From NCBI GenBank assembly GCA_900548455.1, contig URKQ01000014.1:29246-93245 (forward strand): a stretch of 64,000 nucleotides of DNA, in the 5' to 3' direction. The DNA is from an uncultured Clostridium sp. (lineage in GTDB: Bacteria > Bacillota > Clostridia > Clostridiales > Clostridiaceae). The translations under genes were made by a program, and so were the position numbers. This document shows, in pieces, positions 63,921 through 64,000 of this stretch. The first letter of the stretch is position 1, and each line of letters starts with the position of its first letter. The notes beneath the pieces were generated by a model. It saw only the letters and a list, made by a program, of their open reading frames with translations, was not told where the DNA came from and made no database searches.

Positions 63921-64000
63921 GGTTCTGTAGTAAAATAAAGTGATAGAATGTACAAGTTATGCTAGACAATAATTTAATCAGCTTGTGCACGGCTTTTCCT
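63921..64000 (-). repeat. ISL3-like non-autonomous element, copy 3 (cut by the window edge)
   Basis: Begins GGTTCTGTAGTAAAATA, the reverse complement of the right end of copy 2, and continues with the same gtgatagaatgtacaagttatg and cacggctttt blocks. Orientation is opposite to copies 1 and 2. The remainder lies beyond the window. Confidence 0.75.

Noticed and set aside
1..64000. CRISPR arrays, tRNA or rRNA genes, T-box leaders
   Set aside because: No regularly spaced repeats, no tRNA-like cloverleaf and no T-box core sequence were seen on either strand.

Overview
The window is chromosomal DNA of a low-GC, anaerobic, spore-forming Firmicute, most likely Clostridium sensu stricto. This rests on the strongly A+T-rich sequence, the GGAGG-type ribosome binding sites, a clostridial-length class III fructose-1,6-bisphosphatase, SDR-type threonine dehydrogenase with Kbl, CWB2 cell-wall repeats, YedE/YedF selenium genes and a sigma-K-like promoter. 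I cannot name the species. No prophage, CRISPR array, rRNA or tRNA was seen.

Layout. 1-340: a lysine riboswitch with promoter and terminator, reading leftwards out of the window. 0.4-4.1 kb: a CWB2-only secreted protein with an unknown partner, a formate/nitrite-type channel and a lipoprotein. 4.3-10.8 kb: urocanate hydratase, an M29 aminopeptidase, TsaD and an acetyltransferase. 11-20.4 kb: a RusA-like nuclease with a zinc-binding tail, a DUF4230 protein, an MFS transporter, an unlisted 47-residue ORF, a CoA-binding protein, Fbp, an HtrA protease, PepT and a thioredoxin-like protein.

20.4-29.2 kb is the most unusual part. Seven neighbouring genes, two leftward and five rightward from a shared intergenic region, encode beta-rich proteins without signal peptides: an 1139-residue Ig-like-repeat protein, a right-handed beta-helix protein and five unrecognised proteins. 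Two of them share a recognisable module and three share a similar plan. A sigma-K-like promoter precedes the largest gene, and terminators close both ends. I infer an undescribed structure assembled in the mother cell, such as a spore-surface layer or appendage. This is a hypothesis.

29.2-41.2 kb: malic enzyme, endonuclease III, an acetyltransferase, bacteriohemerythrin, a glycerol operon (GlpA-like dehydrogenase, FAD oxidoreductase, DUF1667, GlpK, GlpF), a MATE exporter and a UMF1-type MFS protein. 41.4-54.5 kb: a zinc-dependent phospholipase-C-like protein, an ECF sigma factor with a DUF4179 protein, threonine catabolism (kbl-tdh), a redox/QueG/PlsC operon, an iron- or phosphonate-type ABC importer and a PHP phosphoesterase. 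54.5-64 kb: a BcrAB-like exporter with its two-component system, a selenium/sulfur-carrier operon facing a cysteine desulfurase, and a P-type cation ATPase behind a yybP-ykoY manganese riboswitch.

Three copies of a roughly 200-bp ISL3-like non-autonomous element (41.2, 49.7 and 63.9 kb) and one 125-bp imperfect palindrome behind glpF are the repeats seen. Most operons end in clear intrinsic terminators, many of them shared between convergent genes.
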